Positions 8,505-16,923 of a stretch of DNA of 64,000 nucleotides are shown here, piece after piece (the first letter of the stretch is position 1; every line of letters begins with the position of its first letter). The position numbers and the translations under genes are program-made. The notes below the pieces were generated by a model. It was given only the letters and a program-made list of their open reading frames with translations. It was not told the origin of the DNA and made no database searches. Source of the DNA: Methanobacterium sp. UBA375 (GTDB lineage Archaea > Methanobacteriota > Methanobacteria > Methanobacteriales > Methanobacteriaceae); assembly GCA_002495625.1 (NCBI GenBank), contig DAGC01000002.1, positions 182,212-246,211 of the forward strand. The letters run 5' to 3'.

Positions 8505-9347
8505 ATGAAACAACTAAAGCGCTTAAAAGATATGTTAAGTGGGGGAGACAAGTCAGGGAACCAAAAGAAGACAGAAGAACAGCCACAGCCAGATCCAGAA
8601 GTAGTAGCAGAAAAACCATCAGAAAAACCAGCCGAAACAGCACCTGAAAAGGAAGCCAAATCCGAAACACCTGATGAGGAAACTAAAGAAGCCGAAAAAA
8701 CTGAAGAACCAGTTGAATCAGAAAAACCAGTCGAAAAAACAACTGAAGCTAAAGAAGAAAAACCCCAAACCAAAAGGAGTGATAGCATGACTTTACTGGA
8801 AGGAAGAGATGTAGAAACTCTAACTCGAAGCGATATTACTGACGATTTCAAACAGGCAGTAATAGATGCCGGTGCAGAAACTGTGGGCATATGTTTCCAG
8901 TGCGGTACCTGTACAGGAGCATGTCCATCTGGAAGAAGAACCCCATACCGAGTAAGACAACTCGTAAGAAAAGCATTAGTGGGCTTTAAAGATGAATTAA
9001 TGGCAGACGACAACATCTGGATGTGTTCAACCTGCTATGAATGTCAGGAAAGATGCCCACGAGGAATTAAAATAGTGGACATCGTAAAAATAGTAAGGAA
9101 CTATGCATCCCAAGCGGGATACATGGCCAAAGCCCACAAAATGACCGGTTCATTCGTTATAAAAACCGGACACGGTGTACCAATTAACGACGCCACCAAA
9201 GCCTTAAGAAAAAGTGTGGGACTGAGTGAACTACCACCAACCACCCACGAATTCCCAGAAGCACTCGAGGAAGTGCAGACCATACTGAAGACCACCAAAT
9301 TCGACAGTTTAATAGGATACAACTGGGAATCAGGAGAATTAGAATAA
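8505..9347 (+). CDS. hdrC: CoB-CoM heterodisulfide reductase subunit C, with a long N-terminal extension
   Basis: HdrC carries two [4Fe-4S] clusters that pass electrons from HdrA to HdrB during CoM-S-S-CoB reduction, the last step of methanogenesis. Both ferredoxin motifs are visible: CFQCGTCTGACP and CSTCYECQERCP. From the ATG at 8505 the protein is 280 residues, but the first 94 are low-complexity Glu/Lys/Pro/Thr sequence with EKP repeats absent from standard HdrC. An in-frame ATG at 8787 (MTLLEGRDVETL) gives a 186-residue protein of normal family length, and it is preceded by a strong AAAAGGAGTGAT ribosome binding site. Either start, or both, may be used. The first ATG has only a modest site (GAAAGAG). 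hdrB follows 13 bp downstream. Confidence 0.9.
   Translation: MKQLKRLKDMLSGGDKSGNQKKTEEQPQPDPEVVAEKPSEKPAETAPEKEAKSETPDEETKEAEKTEEPVESEKPVEKTTEAKEEKPQTKRSDSMTLLEGRDVETLTRSDITDDFKQAVIDAGAETVGICFQCGTCTGACPSGRRTPYRVRQLVRKALVGFKDELMADDNIWMCSTCYECQERCPRGIKIVDIVKIVRNYASQAGYMAKAHKMTGSFVIKTGHGVPINDATKALRKSVGLSELPPTTHEFPEALEEVQTILKTTKFDSLIGYNWESGELE
8774..8789 (+). promoter_or_regulatory. Internal ribosome binding site and ATG in hdrC
   Basis: AGGAGTGAT lies 4-6 bases before the in-frame ATG at 8787, inside the long frame. It decides a 186-residue HdrC matching the usual family size. Confidence 0.65.
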
Positions 9348-9360
9348 GGAGGAATCAAAA

Positions 9361-10257
<897 letters not shown>

Positions 10258-10267
10258 AACATCTCCC

Positions 10268-10290
10268 CTCTATTTATTTTTTTTAAATAA
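10268..10290 (+). terminator. Oligo-T terminator after hdrB
   Basis: A run of eight T in a T/A-rich stretch follows the hdrB stop. Confidence 0.5.
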
Positions 10291-10418
10291 AAAAACCATT
10301 ATAGAACCAATCTATTTAGAGCTCTCTTTAATGCTACTTTTTAAATACGTTTAATTACATATATCATTTACACCACCGATATAACTAAAAATAAAAAGGA
10401 TTTCGAGGTGTAGTTTTT

Positions 10419-10691
10419 ATGTTTATAGCAACTCTGGTTGGCATATTTAAATATATGGAATTACCGGAAAAATACGGGCCATTTGTACAATACAAAGCAT
10501 CAATTGAAGATAAATCCATAAAAGAAGATGAAGAAATAGCTATTTTAAATGTAACCGGTACTGAAAGTTACCATGTACTTTTCATCGAATCTTACAAGAG
10601 CATCGCCGAGATCGAAAAGGAATTAGATGACGCGGATGCAAAACTCAACTACAGCAGCAAGAAAATCCTGGAAGAACATGTTAATACATGA
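10419..10691 (+). CDS. DUF749-type small protein (MTH1880-like)
   Basis: A 90-residue acidic protein starting MFIATLVGIFKYMELP. In Methanothermobacter the gene following hdrC-hdrB (MTH1878-MTH1879) is MTH1880, a small DUF749 protein with a known solution structure; size, position and N-terminal style agree, so I assign it to that family from memory of the locus. Its function is unknown. It has its own ribosome binding site (GAGGTG) and a TATA-like TTTAAATACG near 10340, so it is probably transcribed separately from hdrCB. No motif suggests catalysis. Confidence 0.7.
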   Translation: MFIATLVGIFKYMELPEKYGPFVQYKASIEDKSIKEDEEIAILNVTGTESYHVLFIESYKSIAEIEKELDDADAKLNYSSKKILEEHVNT

Positions 10692-10765
10692 GATTAACAT
10701 TTTATTATTCTAATTATTGGTCACTCCACTATTCAATCCGTGGTTCATCGTTAAAAAAGATTTTT

Positions 10766-12541
10766 TCATTTATTTTCGTATATCTGGGGTATGGTGAAAT
10801 AGAAGGTTGAACCTTTTCCTTCCTCTGATTCCACCCAAATCCTACCACCGTGTTGTTCAACTATTCTTTTGCAGATGGCCAAACCTATGCCGGTTCCGGG
10901 ATATTCTTCCTTAGTGTGTAGTCTTTTAAAAATGTTGAAAATCTGGGCCTGGTAATCAGGGTCTATACCTATGCCGTTGTCAGTTACAGAGAATATCCAT
11001 TCTTTTTCAAATTCCTGGGCAGATATATGTATTTTGGGAGGTTTATTACCGTGGAATTTAATTCCATTTGCTATTAAGTTCTGTAATAACTGATTAATCT
11101 GCGAAGGTTCGCCTTTTATCGTGGGTAGTGGGTCATGGGTTATTCTGGCGTTATTTTCTTTTATGGTTGGTTTTAAATTGGTTAAAACATCATGCAAAGT
11201 TAATTTCATTAGTATTTTTTCAAATTCTTTTGCTTCGGTGTTAAGCCTGGAGAACGCTAATAAATCGTTTATTAAGTCTTTCATCCTATTGGCACCCTCA
11301 ACAATGAATTCAATAAATTCATCAGCTTCCTCATCCATCTGTCCTTTATAACGTCGTTCTAATAATTGAGTGAAGCTGGCAACCATTCTAAGAGGTTCCT
11401 GTAAGTCATGGGATGCCACATAAGCAAATTGCTCTAATTCTTTATTTGAATTTCTTAATTTATCGACCAGTTCTCTTAAACTTGTTTGTGCTAACATTAA
11501 TTCTTCATTTGATGTTTGAAGTTCTTCTGTTGTAGCTTTTAATTCCTCATTGGTGGTGTTAAGTTCTTCGGTAAGTTGTTGCTCCTTTTCAAGCATTTTA
11601 TGATTAATTTTTTCGGCTTTCTTTCGTATGGTCATGTCGCGTACCAAGACTTCTGTTCCCTTAATTTTACTTTGTTCGTCATAATGAAATTGGACATTCA
11701 TAGAAACTGGAAATGAAGAACCGTCTGTTCTTAGACCTTCACTTTCGTAATCATCTAATTTGCCTTGTTTCTTCAATTCCGTAAGCAAGAACTTTCTATC
11801 TTCAGGATTTTTGTACAACGAAATTATGGGAAGGCCTATCATTTTTTCGGACGAACTATACCCATACATGCGTGCAGAGGAGGGGCTTACCATAGTAATA
11901 AGTCCTTCATTGTTATCTCTCATGTAAGCATCCTGGAGGTTATCGATGATATTTCGATACCTCTCTTCACTCCTTTGCAATTCTTTATTTGAAATTAAAA
12001 GCTTTTTCTGTGTCTTTTTAAGTTCTTCATAATGTTTTTGTTCCCTTAAATCTGTTATAATAACATATGAACCTTCTAAACCTTCTAAAGTTTTGACAGA
12101 AATGGATACTGGAATATTAATTCCATCTACAGTCTTAATATTTACTTCCCCTTTCCCCCCTTTTAATCTCTTTTTTAAAATGCTTTTAAAAGTTTCTAAA
12201 TCATCTATATGAATGAAATCACTTAATTTCCGCCCGAATAAACGTTCTAGTGGTAATTTAACCATGGATGCTAATTTTAAATTACTGTAAAAAATAGTGT
12301 ACTCTGAAGTTAAAATAGCCACACCTTCACTTATCTCTTGGACCAGAACTCGGTAAAGATAATCAGAGCCTTCCAGAGTATAGACCATTGAACCTTCCGG
12401 ACGTTGAGTAACTATTGCATCGATTTCACCGTTTTGAATGGCATTTAATGTATCTTCAGCTTCTTCGAGTCTCAAAAGAAGTTCATTATTCTCTTTTACC
12501 AGTTCATCCCTGGTTTTTGGCTGGTGATCTTCAAGAACCAA
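10766..12541 (-). CDS. PAS-domain sensor histidine kinase of the kai cluster
   Basis: A 591-residue soluble kinase. A short N-terminal coiled coil (LLLRLEEAEDTLNAIQNGE) is followed by PAS domains at roughly 55-170 and 190-310, a Glu-rich coiled coil (about 315-365), a HisKA dimerisation domain with the phospho-acceptor His in YVASHDLQEPLR (about 380) and a HATPase_c domain with the N box (LIANGIKFHG), G1 (DNGIGID) and G2 (GTGIGLAI). There are no membrane segments, so it senses something cytoplasmic. The start is TTG at 12541 with GGGGTGA eight bases upstream. It is last in the kaiC-kaiB-kaiB-kinase run, which suggests it is the output or input partner of the Kai proteins, as SasA is in cyanobacteria; SasA carries a KaiB-like sensor domain, but this kinase does not. 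Confidence 0.9.
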   Translation of the reverse strand: MVLEDHQPKTRDELVKENNELLLRLEEAEDTLNAIQNGEIDAIVTQRPEGSMVYTLEGSDYLYRVLVQEISEGVAILTSEYTIFYSNLKLASMVKLPLERLFGRKLSDFIHIDDLETFKSILKKRLKGGKGEVNIKTVDGINIPVSISVKTLEGLEGSYVIITDLREQKHYEELKKTQKKLLISNKELQRSEERYRNIIDNLQDAYMRDNNEGLITMVSPSSARMYGYSSSEKMIGLPIISLYKNPEDRKFLLTELKKQGKLDDYESEGLRTDGSSFPVSMNVQFHYDEQSKIKGTEVLVRDMTIRKKAEKINHKMLEKEQQLTEELNTTNEELKATTEELQTSNEELMLAQTSLRELVDKLRNSNKELEQFAYVASHDLQEPLRMVASFTQLLERRYKGQMDEEADEFIEFIVEGANRMKDLINDLLAFSRLNTEAKEFEKILMKLTLHDVLTNLKPTIKENNARITHDPLPTIKGEPSQINQLLQNLIANGIKFHGNKPPKIHISAQEFEKEWIFSVTDNGIGIDPDYQAQIFNIFKRLHTKEEYPGTGIGLAICKRIVEQHGGRIWVESEEGKGSTFYFTIPQIYENK

Positions 12542-12549
12542 AATTTAAT

Positions 12550-12897
12550 TCACCCCTTTCTCGACCTGAGATCCAGACCAATTAGTAGTTTTTCCTTATC
12601 AGATAAATCACCCACGAATCTCCTTATGGGAGGTGGTAACTCTTTTATCAAAGTAGGAGCAGCCACTATTTTCCCTTCCTTAGCAAAAATAGGCCTTTGA
12701 TAAATATCAATAATCTCCAGTTCATAATTCCCTTCTTCTAAATTTTCTTCAATTAATTCACGTAAATTCTCAATGGCCTTTATCGATCTGGGGTTAATGC
12801 CCGCTACAAAAAGCCTTAAAATATATTTTCCACCCGCTTTACGGGTCTCCAGTGTTTCCTCAAATTCTTCCAGCTTATTTTCAACTTCTTCATCCAT
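12550..12897 (-). CDS. kaiB: KaiB family protein, divergent paralogue
   Basis: A 115-residue thioredoxin-like protein of the KaiB family: YILRLFVAGINPRSIKAIENL near the N-terminus, then the strand and loop IVAAPTLIKELPPPIRR and the C-terminal GDLSDKEKLLIGLDLR. It has about 22 extra acidic residues before the KaiB core and differs clearly from the neighbouring KaiB (VAAPTL rather than LAIPTL). In cyanobacteria KaiB switches fold to bind phosphorylated KaiC and modulate its ATPase. A second copy suggests division of labour, but its partner is unknown. The start at 12897 has GGGGTAATT upstream; the kinase gene follows within 10 bp. Confidence 0.9.
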   Translation of the reverse strand: MDEEVENKLEEFEETLETRKAGGKYILRLFVAGINPRSIKAIENLRELIEENLEEGNYELEIIDIYQRPIFAKEGKIVAAPTLIKELPPPIRRFVGDLSDKEKLLIGLDLRSRKG

Positions 12898-12916
12898 TGA
12901 ATTACCCCAAATTAAA

Positions 12917-13243
12917 TTAGAGTTTATCTGGACGTATTTCCAATCCCATCAAAACTTTTTCTTCATTGGCCAGAGTGCCTATGATCTTTTTGACCGGTTC
13001 TGGAAGTTTCCTGACCAATGTGGGGATGGCCAGGATATTGTCATTTTTAGCCAGTTCCGGATTTTCTCCGAGATCTACTACTTCAATCTTATATTTGCCC
13101 TTCAAATGCGTTTCACATATTTCCTTAAGGTTAGAAAATGCTTCTATAGATTTAGGAGTTTGGGCCGCGACATATAGTCTCAAATTCCAAATTTCACCAT
13201 TTCGTCCTGGTAAACTTGCATTATCAGGATTTAAATCGTTCAT
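12917..13243 (-). CDS. kaiB: KaiB family protein, canonical
   Basis: A 108-residue protein very close to the KaiB consensus: NLRLYVAAQTPKSIEAFSNL, EVVDLGENPELAKNDNILAI, PTLVRKLPEPVKKIIGTL and LMGLEIRP. The whole chain is the KaiB domain after about 15 leading residues. It lies between kaiC and the second kaiB in the same orientation, with a GAGGTTT ribosome binding site before the ATG at 13243. The family binds the KaiC CI ring and regulates phosphorylation; KaiA is absent here, as it is outside cyanobacteria. Confidence 0.95.
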   Translation of the reverse strand: MNDLNPDNASLPGRNGEIWNLRLYVAAQTPKSIEAFSNLKEICETHLKGKYKIEVVDLGENPELAKNDNILAIPTLVRKLPEPVKKIIGTLANEEKVLMGLEIRPDKL

Positions 13244-13347
13244 AACTAAACCTCATTTATCTCCATTAGAGTGTCTTATACTTGCCATCGCTTCTCGATC
13301 TTCAAGGAGAATATTTTCCTTTAATTTATCCTGGGCAATTACTTTAT

Positions 13348-14232
13348 CTAATTCCTGCTTTTCTGCTCAAATTGAGCTTTAAGTTCTGCAATTTGTGCTT
13401 CCATTATCTCGCGTTTACGCTCAATTTGGCGTTGTTTAGACTCGATTTCCTGTTCTCGAACCAATTTTGCGGCTTTTTCTTCTGCTATTTGAGAAACTCG
13501 CGCAGATCCGGTAAGCATTCCCGCCGGTCCCAGATAAACATCCACCAATTTTATTCCATCATCAGTAAGATTAAATTCACGCAACTGGTTGGAATGATAC
13601 ATACCACGGGATTTTACAATATCAATGGTACGATTTCTCTCTCCATCGGTTACAATTGCTTTAAGATCGATCCAGCTGTCCATTAAAGAGGAAACACCAA
13701 TATCAATATCTTTTTGATCCATCGAGGTCAGTGCAGTTGACATGGAGGTAATCGTTCTACTTTTAAGGAAGTCAAGTAAGCGAGTAAGCATTGATTTAAC
13801 TTCTTCTTTTGTTCCCACATTGACTAAATTAGATATGGGGTCAAATATTACCATATCCGGCTGGTATTCATTTACCAATTCGTAAATATTCACTAAATGG
13901 GTTTCTAAACCATAAAGTGTAGGACGTGTCGCATGGAATTTTAAAAGCCCCTCATTTACCCATGGATCAAGATTAATTCCTATGGACCTCATGTTACGGA
14001 TGATCTGCTTTGGAGATTCTTCAAATGCCAGGTAAAGACATTTATTTCCTCTTTCGCATGATGCTTGGGCAAATGATGCAGCCGTACTGCTTTTACCAGT
14101 TCCTGCAGCACCAGAAACCAGGATACTGCTTCCTTTAAAGAAGCCATTACCAAAAAGCATAGTATCCAGCCTCTTAATACCTGTAGAAACGTGTTCTTCA
14201 GAAGCCTCGTGGTCCAGACCTAGGGATGTCAC
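13348..14232 (-). CDS. kaiC: KaiC, C-terminal (CII) ATPase/kinase half, separated from CI by an in-frame stop
   Basis: This is the CII RecA-like domain of KaiC: HVSTGIKRLDTMLFGNGFFKG, Walker A GAAGTGKSS, the catalytic glutamate pair in LAFEESPKQ, Walker B VIFDPISN, and the RGMYHSNQLREF segment. At the place of the cyanobacterial Ser431/Thr432 phosphosites it reads VSSLMDS, so the acceptors would be two serines. A long charged coiled coil (about 235-290) closes the protein, as in many non-cyanobacterial KaiCs. The frame continues without shift into the CI half; only TAA at 14253-14251 separates them. A GTG at 14232 could restart translation but has no clear ribosome binding site. The linker ILPVTSLGLDHEASEE is the normal CI-CII joint, so one gene is the ancestral state. 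Confidence 0.88.
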   Translation of the reverse strand: MTSLGLDHEASEEHVSTGIKRLDTMLFGNGFFKGSSILVSGAAGTGKSSTAASFAQASCERGNKCLYLAFEESPKQIIRNMRSIGINLDPWVNEGLLKFHATRPTLYGLETHLVNIYELVNEYQPDMVIFDPISNLVNVGTKEEVKSMLTRLLDFLKSRTITSMSTALTSMDQKDIDIGVSSLMDSWIDLKAIVTDGERNRTIDIVKSRGMYHSNQLREFNLTDDGIKLVDVYLGPAGMLTGSARVSQIAEEKAAKLVREQEIESKQRQIERKREIMEAQIAELKAQFEQKSRN

Positions 14233-14250
14233 AGGGAGAATAGATATACC

Positions 14251-14862
14251 TTACTTGCTGATCAAAAATGGATATTCGTTTGATCCATGGGATGATCCTC
14301 TATACTTGATTATTCTAAGGTTTCTGGTTGCAACTTTATCCACCACATTACTATCGAGCAGTATAACGCAATCAGCAACGTATTCCTCTAGGCCATAACG
14401 GGTTAAAGTGTTTTTTCCTCTTTCACCGGTTATAATGGCCGTAAGACCTTCTGATTTTAACCAGTTGAAAAGCCTGCGTAGTTCGGCACGCAAAATAAAT
14501 TCATTAGGTAATCCGGAAAATAAGGCTTCAACCGTATCCAAAACTATTCTTTTGGCTCCGATTTGATCAACGGCATATTTTAATCGTACAAATAATCCTT
14601 CCAGGTCAAATTCACCAGTTTCCTCTATTTCTGACCTTTCTAGATACACGTAGTCTACTAAAAACTTTTTTTCTTCTTCTAACGCTTTTAAATCAATACC
14701 TAATGAGGCGAAGTTTTTTTCAAGCTCTTTCTGGGTCTCTTCAAATGATACGAAAATGCCTGGTTCGCCTATTTCCGCGCCATGAACTAAAAAATGCACC
14801 GCAAACATTGTTTTTCCAGATCCGGCAGAGCCACATATTAATGTAGGTCTTCCTTTGGGCAA
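14251..14862 (-). CDS. kaiC: KaiC, N-terminal (CI) ATPase half, start unresolved
   Basis: The CI domain: Walker A CGSAGSGKT, the catalytic pair in VSFEETQKELEKNF, RIVLDTVEALFSGL (Walker B) and TGERGKNTLTRYGLEEYVAD. A TTG at 14862 gives 203 residues, but clear KaiC sequence (KKSPSGINGLDEVTEGG) continues upstream in frame to about 14949, where no usable start exists. An ATG at 14953, directly after GGGGGTGA, is in another frame, so a 1-bp shift near 14948 probably hides the true start. The domain then ends at TAA (14253-14251) exactly at the CI-CII linker. As drawn, the cell would make separate CI and CII proteins; alternatively there are two sequence errors or real damage. Confidence 0.85.
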   Translation of the reverse strand: MPKGRPTLICGSAGSGKTMFAVHFLVHGAEIGEPGIFVSFEETQKELEKNFASLGIDLKALEEEKKFLVDYVYLERSEIEETGEFDLEGLFVRLKYAVDQIGAKRIVLDTVEALFSGLPNEFILRAELRRLFNWLKSEGLTAIITGERGKNTLTRYGLEEYVADCVILLDSNVVDKVATRNLRIIKYRGSSHGSNEYPFLISK

Positions 14863-14953
14863 ACCGCCTTCAGTAACCTCATCTAAACCATTAATTCCAC
14901 TGGGACTTTTCTTCAGTTCGATCTTATTTTGTCTGGAATTATTATTCGTTCAT

Positions 14954-15418
14954 TCACCCCCTATAATATGGACTTTAGCATCTGAAATGAAAAATTTTTT
15001 AATATTTTCATAATTTATTTACATATAAATGTAGTTAAAGTTTTCTACTTGAAAGTCTCCTACATTTTAATCATTGTTTAAATAACAAACATCTATTTAA
15101 CAATAGATCAGACATTTTTGATATTTTATTTTTGATTCAAATGAAGCCTGACAGAGTGAAGTAAGAATTCAATTATTAGATTAAAGAGTTGTTCAGATTA
15201 GGCATGAAATCATCATGAGCATGATTTTTGATTTTTCCTGTTTAGCAATCCATTTAATTGTTGTATTTAATACCAAAGATTTATTTTTAATCGTGCACAA
15301 ATATGTAATAAGGTGAAATAAGATGTAAATAGGAGTATAAAAGACATACATATTTTTAAAGGTTTTTTTGGAAACTCAGATCTCATAATAAATTTATTGA
15401 ACGAATGGAGATGCTACA
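14954..15418. other. Long AT-rich intergenic region between the kai operon and the Rieske pair
   Basis: No gene is visible. It holds the divergent promoters of the kai operon (minus) and the small membrane protein (plus). An imperfect inverted repeat, ATTGTTTAAAT (15073-15083) with ATTTAACAAT (15095-15104), could be a protein site, and a weaker dyad of AAATCAT and ATGATTT lies near 15207-15228. No RNA gene was recognised. Confidence 0.4.
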
Positions 15419-15622
15419 ATGGAAAGAAGATGGATCTACGCCATAATCGTGGTGGTAATTATTGTGGTCGTTGTTGCCGGATATTACTACGCATATCCTC
15501 CACAAACAAGCAACACTACTAATGTAGGTACCGCTAATCAATCATCTGGCGGAAGCAGTGGAAGTACTGGATATGGCTATCAGGTACTGCCAGTTTTAAA
15601 GACTGTTGGACCACCAGGATAG
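15419..15622 (+). CDS. Small single-span membrane protein with Ser/Gly/Thr-rich outer tail
   Basis: 67 residues. Residues 6-26 form one very hydrophobic helix rich in Val and Ile (YAIIVVVIIVVVVAGYYY) after a short basic start (MERRW), followed by an exported low-complexity tail (Ser, Gly, Thr, Asn) ending in VLKTVGPPG. There is no lipobox cysteine. The ATG at 15419 has GGAGATG upstream. The Rieske gene begins 37 bp after its stop, so the two are probably co-transcribed and this peptide may anchor or accompany a membrane-side redox partner; that is inference. Confidence 0.65.
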   Translation: MERRWIYAIIVVVIIVVVVAGYYYAYPPQTSNTTNVGTANQSSGGSSGSTGYGYQVLPVLKTVGPPG

Positions 15623-15659
15623 GCATATTGGCTTTAATTAATTTTTTAGGAGGGAATAG

Positions 15660-16007
15660 ATGACTTTTGTAGAAATAGACACCGTTGATGAATTGAAAGA
15701 TGGAACCATGAAAATGGTCATAATTGATGATCATGAATATATGCTGGCCAGAGTGGGGGGCAATTATTACTGTACGGACAATCGGTGCCCTCATATGGGT
15801 GGAAATCTATCCATGGGTAAATTGGAAGGGACAGTAGTAACTTGCCCACGACACCATAGCCAATTCGACCTTACCGATGGCCATAATATACGCTGGACCG
15901 ATTGGACAGGAATTAAACTGGCAATAGGGAAGTTGCTTAGATCTCCCCGGCCTCTTCGTGTGTACGAAGTTAAGGTTGAGGGAGATAAAATAATGGCTGA
16001 AATCTAA
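15660..16007 (+). CDS. Rieske [2Fe-2S] ferredoxin-like protein
   Basis: A 115-residue small Rieske protein. The two cluster-binding boxes are CPHMGGNL (about 43-50) and CPRHHSQFD (about 62-70), giving the C-x-H and C-x2-H ligands expected for a Rieske centre. There is no catalytic dioxygenase domain or transmembrane helix, so it resembles soluble NirD/biphenyl-dioxygenase-type ferredoxins that serve as electron carriers. The ATG is preceded by GGAGGGAAT. It follows the small membrane protein and is followed by a 400-bp spacer. Confidence 0.9.
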   Translation: MTFVEIDTVDELKDGTMKMVIIDDHEYMLARVGGNYYCTDNRCPHMGGNLSMGKLEGTVVTCPRHHSQFDLTDGHNIRWTDWTGIKLAIGKLLRSPRPLRVYEVKVEGDKIMAEI

Positions 16008-16089
16008 AATTTAACAGGGACCAGTGGACCAATAAATCAAGTTAATCATAGACTTTTAAAGCTTTAAAACGAAATTAACAGGGAACATT

Positions 16090-16248
16090 GTGGGATACGG
16101 GCTTAAGACCAGGTTCAGAAATACATATAACAGGATAATAATATACTTATTAGCCCGTACAAGGATAAGAAGACAGCGGGTAATTCCAATCATCAACTAT
16201 AGATTACTTCTCCCGAACCAGCCCAGAACCGGAATATATACAGTTTAG
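16090..16248 (+). CDS. Possible small basic protein, 52 residues
   Basis: A GTG-initiated frame encodes a very basic peptide: GYGLKTRFRN, then IIIYLLARTRIRRQRVI, then LLLPNQPRTGIYTV. It is too short for routine ORF lists. Its base composition is richer in G+C than the flanking spacer, which is what a coding or RNA gene would show. The ribosome binding site (ACAGGGA) is weak. Complementary ACGGGCT and AGCCCGT segments inside it could also form a stem, so a structured RNA is an alternative. Confidence 0.3.
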   Translation: MGYGLKTRFRNTYNRIIIYLLARTRIRRQRVIPIINYRLLLPNQPRTGIYTV

Positions 16249-16395
16249 AAAGACATATTCCTTAAATCTTATTTTTAATTTCTGTTAAGTTAATAAACTG
16301 GAAAGGTTATAATAAATGGTATGTCCATTAAAATTAGAAGTGTTTAATGGATAGAATCAAACAAAATTTAAATATTAAAGGTATTAATTTAAATT

Positions 16396-16403
16396 GAGGT
16401 GAT
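16396..16403 (+). promoter_or_regulatory. Ribosome binding site of the histone gene
   Basis: GAGGTGAT, nearly the full anti-SD complement, lies four bases before the ATG at 16407 and fixes the start of the frameshifted histone gene. Confidence 0.7.
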
Positions 16404-16406
16404 TTT

Positions 16407-16605
16407 ATGAGTGAATCACCAATTGCTCCAGTAGGAAATAATAAAAGATGCAGGTGCCCAAAGAATCAGTGAAGATGCAAAAGAAGCTTTAGCGAAATAT
16501 TTAGAAGAAAAGGGCGTAGAAATTGCTGAAGAAGCTGTTAAGTGTGCAAAACACGCAGGAAGAAAGACTATTAAAGCATCTGACATTGAATTAAGCTGCA
16601 AATAA
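16407..16605 (+). pseudogene. Archaeal histone gene with a frameshift
   Basis: Read through two frames this is a HMf-type histone: SESPIAPVG from the ATG at 16407, then IIKDAGAQRISEDAKEALA, LEEKGVEIAEEAVKCAKHAG, RKTIKASDIELSCK and stop at 16603-16605. The two frames join at 16437, where the codon after PVG (Arg in HMfA/HMfB) is short by two bases. Archaeal histones wrap DNA as dimers and longer stacks. The N-terminal frame hits a stop after about 21 codons. The C-terminus ends LSCK, slightly shorter than the usual ELARKMFK type. A frameshift in such a gene suggests sequence error, or tolerated loss because other histone copies exist elsewhere. Confidence 0.85.
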
Positions 16606-16923
16606 ACATCAATATTTTTTCTTTTTTTGTTTTAATTTTTAACTGAAAACTGGACCCGTAATTTTTGATAAAGAATTATTTTTTTTAATTTATCGAATTT
16701 TTAAGATTCCTCTAAATGGGAGTTCAAATATTCTCCAAATTATTATTCATCATTTTGCTCCATTTATCATCATCATTTTGCTCCAATTATTATTCATCAT
16801 CCAAATGGTGGAGGCCCAACTTACTAAGTATAAAACTTAATATGAATGATAAAGAAATTATAGAATAAATATTTTAAATCATCTATATTTTTAAGGTTAA
16901 AATAAAATGTAGGAAGAACATTT
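16606..16923. other. Intergenic region with T-tracts and short repeats
   Basis: T-rich terminator sequence follows the histone stop (16611-16640). Short imperfect repeats fill 16731-16805. A weak promoter for the next gene may lie near 16860-16880. No gene is visible. Confidence 0.4.
16731..16805. repeat. Imperfect repeats CATTTTGCTCCA and TATTATTCATCAT
   Basis: CATTTTGCTCCA occurs at 16751-16762 and 16774-16785, and TATTATTCATCAT occurs on both sides of the pair, giving a small nested tandem/mirror arrangement of about 75 bp. Confidence 0.55.

Noticed and set aside
8456..9016. Ser/Phe-rich minus-strand frame opposite hdrC
   Set aside because: It is a shadow of the EKP-rich extension and ferredoxin domain, with no start signal.
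14251..14253. Pyrrolysine-style read-through in kaiC
   Set aside because: Pyrrolysine uses TAG; this codon is TAA.
16680..16810. Small phase-variation locus
   Set aside because: The repeats are imperfect and lie in a spacer with no coding or invertible structure visible.
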